Shown here piece after piece: positions 5,169-6,297 of a stretch of 6,297 nt of DNA. Where the stretch lies: contig QNFK01000117.1 in assembly GCA_003645495.1 (NCBI GenBank), forward strand, positions 1 through 6,297, given 5' to 3'. Position 1 is the stretch's first letter. Each line of letters begins with the position of its first letter. The DNA comes from Gammaproteobacteria bacterium. GTDB taxonomy: Bacteria > Pseudomonadota > Gammaproteobacteria > Steroidobacterales > Woeseiaceae. Under the pieces are notes generated by a model. It was not told the origin of the DNA. It was given only the letters and a program-made list of their open reading frames with translations, and searched no databases. The position numbers were made by a program, and so were the translations under genes.

Positions 5169-6122
5169 ATGTTTCGCCAATTCGTCATGCGTTCCAGGGA
5201 CGCCGCAACTCTCCTTGCCCTATTGATTTTGTTGGCACCCATTGAGTCGTTCGCGGCATCCAAAAACGGGTTCGTGCTGGACGATGCGCTCGTGCCGGCA
5301 AAACAGATACTGGGTGGCGGGCCTGGGCGCGACGGAATTCCATCTCTCGACTATCCGGCATTCATTGTTGCACGCAATGCCGATTATCTGAGCGAGGAAG
5401 ATCGTGTTCTCGGGGTCGAGGTAAACGGCGTAGCACGCGCTTATCCGATCCGAATACTCAACTATCACGAGATCGTCAATGACATAGTCGGTGGAGAGGC
5501 AATTGTCGTTACTTACTGTCCGCTATGTGGCAGTGGCATGGCCTTTAACGCCGAAATAGATAACAAGAGCTTCGAGTTTGGTGTTTCGGGACTCTTGTAT
5601 AACAGCGATGTGTTGCTGTACGACCGGCAAACAGGGTCGCTATGGTCACAAATCCTGAAGACTTCAGTAACCGGGGCTATGAGCGGTACACGACTTACTG
5701 CGATCGCGCTTTCGCACACAACCTGGCAGGATTGGTATGCTCGCCATCCGGCAACGGATGTGCTGTCGCCGGAGACCGGCTACCGACGAAATTATCGGGT
5801 TGACCCGTACCCCGGTTATAGCCGCAGCGGAAAATTATATTTTCCTGTTCAGGAAGAAAGTCGACTTTACCGCCGAAAAGCACTGGTCATGGGCCTGGAA
5901 ATCGATGGCGAATTTAAAGCTTATCCATTTGCAGAGTTGCAGAAAGGCTCCGGACGATTCACTGATGAATTCAACGGTACGCGCTTCGAAGTGCTGTATG
6001 ACAGTGCCAACGAAACAGCCAGGATTCTTGCTGAGAACGGCAACGAAATGCCGACACTAATGGCTTTCTGGTTCGCCTGGTACGCGTTCCATCCCGATGG
6101 CGATATCTATACGGCTGAATGA
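5169..6122 (+). CDS. Exported DUF3179-family protein
   Basis: The 317-residue protein has an N-terminal signal peptide (RSRDAATLLALLILLAP, cleavage likely near SFA-A at 28-30) and is expected outside the cytoplasm. The family signature is clear: VARAYPIRILNYHEIVND (88-105), then VVTYCPLCGSGMAF (113-126) with Cys117 and Cys120, DRQTGSLWSQ (152-161), and FWFAWYAFHPDG near the end. Length and motif order fit DUF3179, whose biochemical role I do not know. His100 and the CPLC pair could bind a metal or cofactor, but this is a guess. An internal repeat is visible: LGVEVNGVARAYP (81-93) against MGLEIDGEFKAYP (241-253). No convincing ribosome site precedes the ATG at 5169; a second ATG six codons later is no better. 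It is separated from the upstream operon by a REP-like repeat and a palindrome, so I treat it as its own unit. It converges with the next gene, 19 bases between stops. Confidence 0.92.
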   Translation: MFRQFVMRSRDAATLLALLILLAPIESFAASKNGFVLDDALVPAKQILGGGPGRDGIPSLDYPAFIVARNADYLSEEDRVLGVEVNGVARAYPIRILNYHEIVNDIVGGEAIVVTYCPLCGSGMAFNAEIDNKSFEFGVSGLLYNSDVLLYDRQTGSLWSQILKTSVTGAMSGTRLTAIALSHTTWQDWYARHPATDVLSPETGYRRNYRVDPYPGYSRSGKLYFPVQEESRLYRRKALVMGLEIDGEFKAYPFAELQKGSGRFTDEFNGTRFEVLYDSANETARILAENGNEMPTLMAFWFAWYAFHPDGDIYTAE

Positions 6123-6141
6123 AAGTCGCAATAGTCGACGC

Positions 6142-6297
6142 CTAGCAACTGGAGCAGACGTCGTTATATCGTTTGTATGTGACACCGGCCATTACGAAAA
6201 ACACTGCGGACATCGCCAGCGTGAGATAGTCGATTTCCGGCCGGGTGAATGAAAGGTAGATGCCGGTTGCCAGCAGGATCAAACCGAAAAAGAAATA
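6142..6297 (-). CDS. C-terminal end of a small unidentified membrane protein (runs off the right edge)
   Basis: On the minus strand a frame is open from the window edge to a TAG at 6144-6142, giving the last 51 residues. They contain two hydrophobic helices, FFFGLILLATGIYLSF and YLTLAMSAVFFVMAGVTY, joined by a short polar TRPEID turn, and end YKRYNDVCSSC. The two-helix hairpin and positively charged KR after the second helix look like a real inner-membrane protein. The last four residues form a CxxC pair (CSSC) at the very C-terminus. I do not recognise the family. The start lies outside the window. The gene converges on DUF3179 with a 19-base gap and no visible terminator hairpin. Confidence 0.6.
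   Translation of the reverse strand, partial: YFFFGLILLATGIYLSFTRPEIDYLTLAMSAVFFVMAGVTYKRYNDVCSSC

Overview
This window looks like a chromosomal piece from a Gammaproteobacterium. The reasons are the moderate GC content, a REP-like palindrome of the GTAGGAGCGA type known from Pseudomonas and Xanthomonadales relatives, an ECF sigma factor beside a probable anti-sigma gene, and Gram-negative envelope proteins (a lipoprotein, a predicted outer-membrane barrel and exported thioredoxin). The genus cannot be fixed from the sequence. I see no tRNA, rRNA, CRISPR array, insertion sequence or phage gene.

Layout. On the minus strand, reading right to left, lie a membrane protein resembling the N-terminal half of LTA-synthase-like sulfatases (863-1624), an ECF sigma factor (116-727), and the first 25 codons of a probable anti-sigma or FecR-like gene (1-75). 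Divergent from these on the plus strand is an MgtE-type Mg2+ transporter lacking the usual N domain (1763-2749). Next comes a compact plus-strand operon: an exported TlpA/ResA-type thioredoxin (2908-3396), a small DUF4266 lipoprotein with a Gly/Cys tail (3409-3645), and a DUF3570 protein predicted to be an outer-membrane beta-barrel (3665-4975). A REP/REPIN-like inverted pair (5036-5096) and a perfect 14-bp palindrome (5118-5131) follow, then an exported DUF3179 protein (5169-6122). At the right edge is the C-terminal end of a minus-strand membrane protein (6142-6297).

How it fits together. The main observation is a promoter motif that occurs three times with identical geometry: GAAGGATT, 13 bases, then C(G/T)TCT(A/T)AC. 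One copy precedes the sigma gene, one precedes the sulfatase-like membrane protein, and one precedes the thioredoxin/DUF4266/DUF3570 operon. The simplest reading is a local ECF regulon: an autoregulated sigma factor with its anti-sigma controls an envelope module that has redox-active and possibly metal-binding parts in the periplasm and both membranes. Neither DUF4266 nor DUF3570 has a function I can state with confidence, so this is the part of the window most likely to be an undescribed system. MgtE, DUF3179 and the right-edge protein lack the motif and are probably controlled separately.
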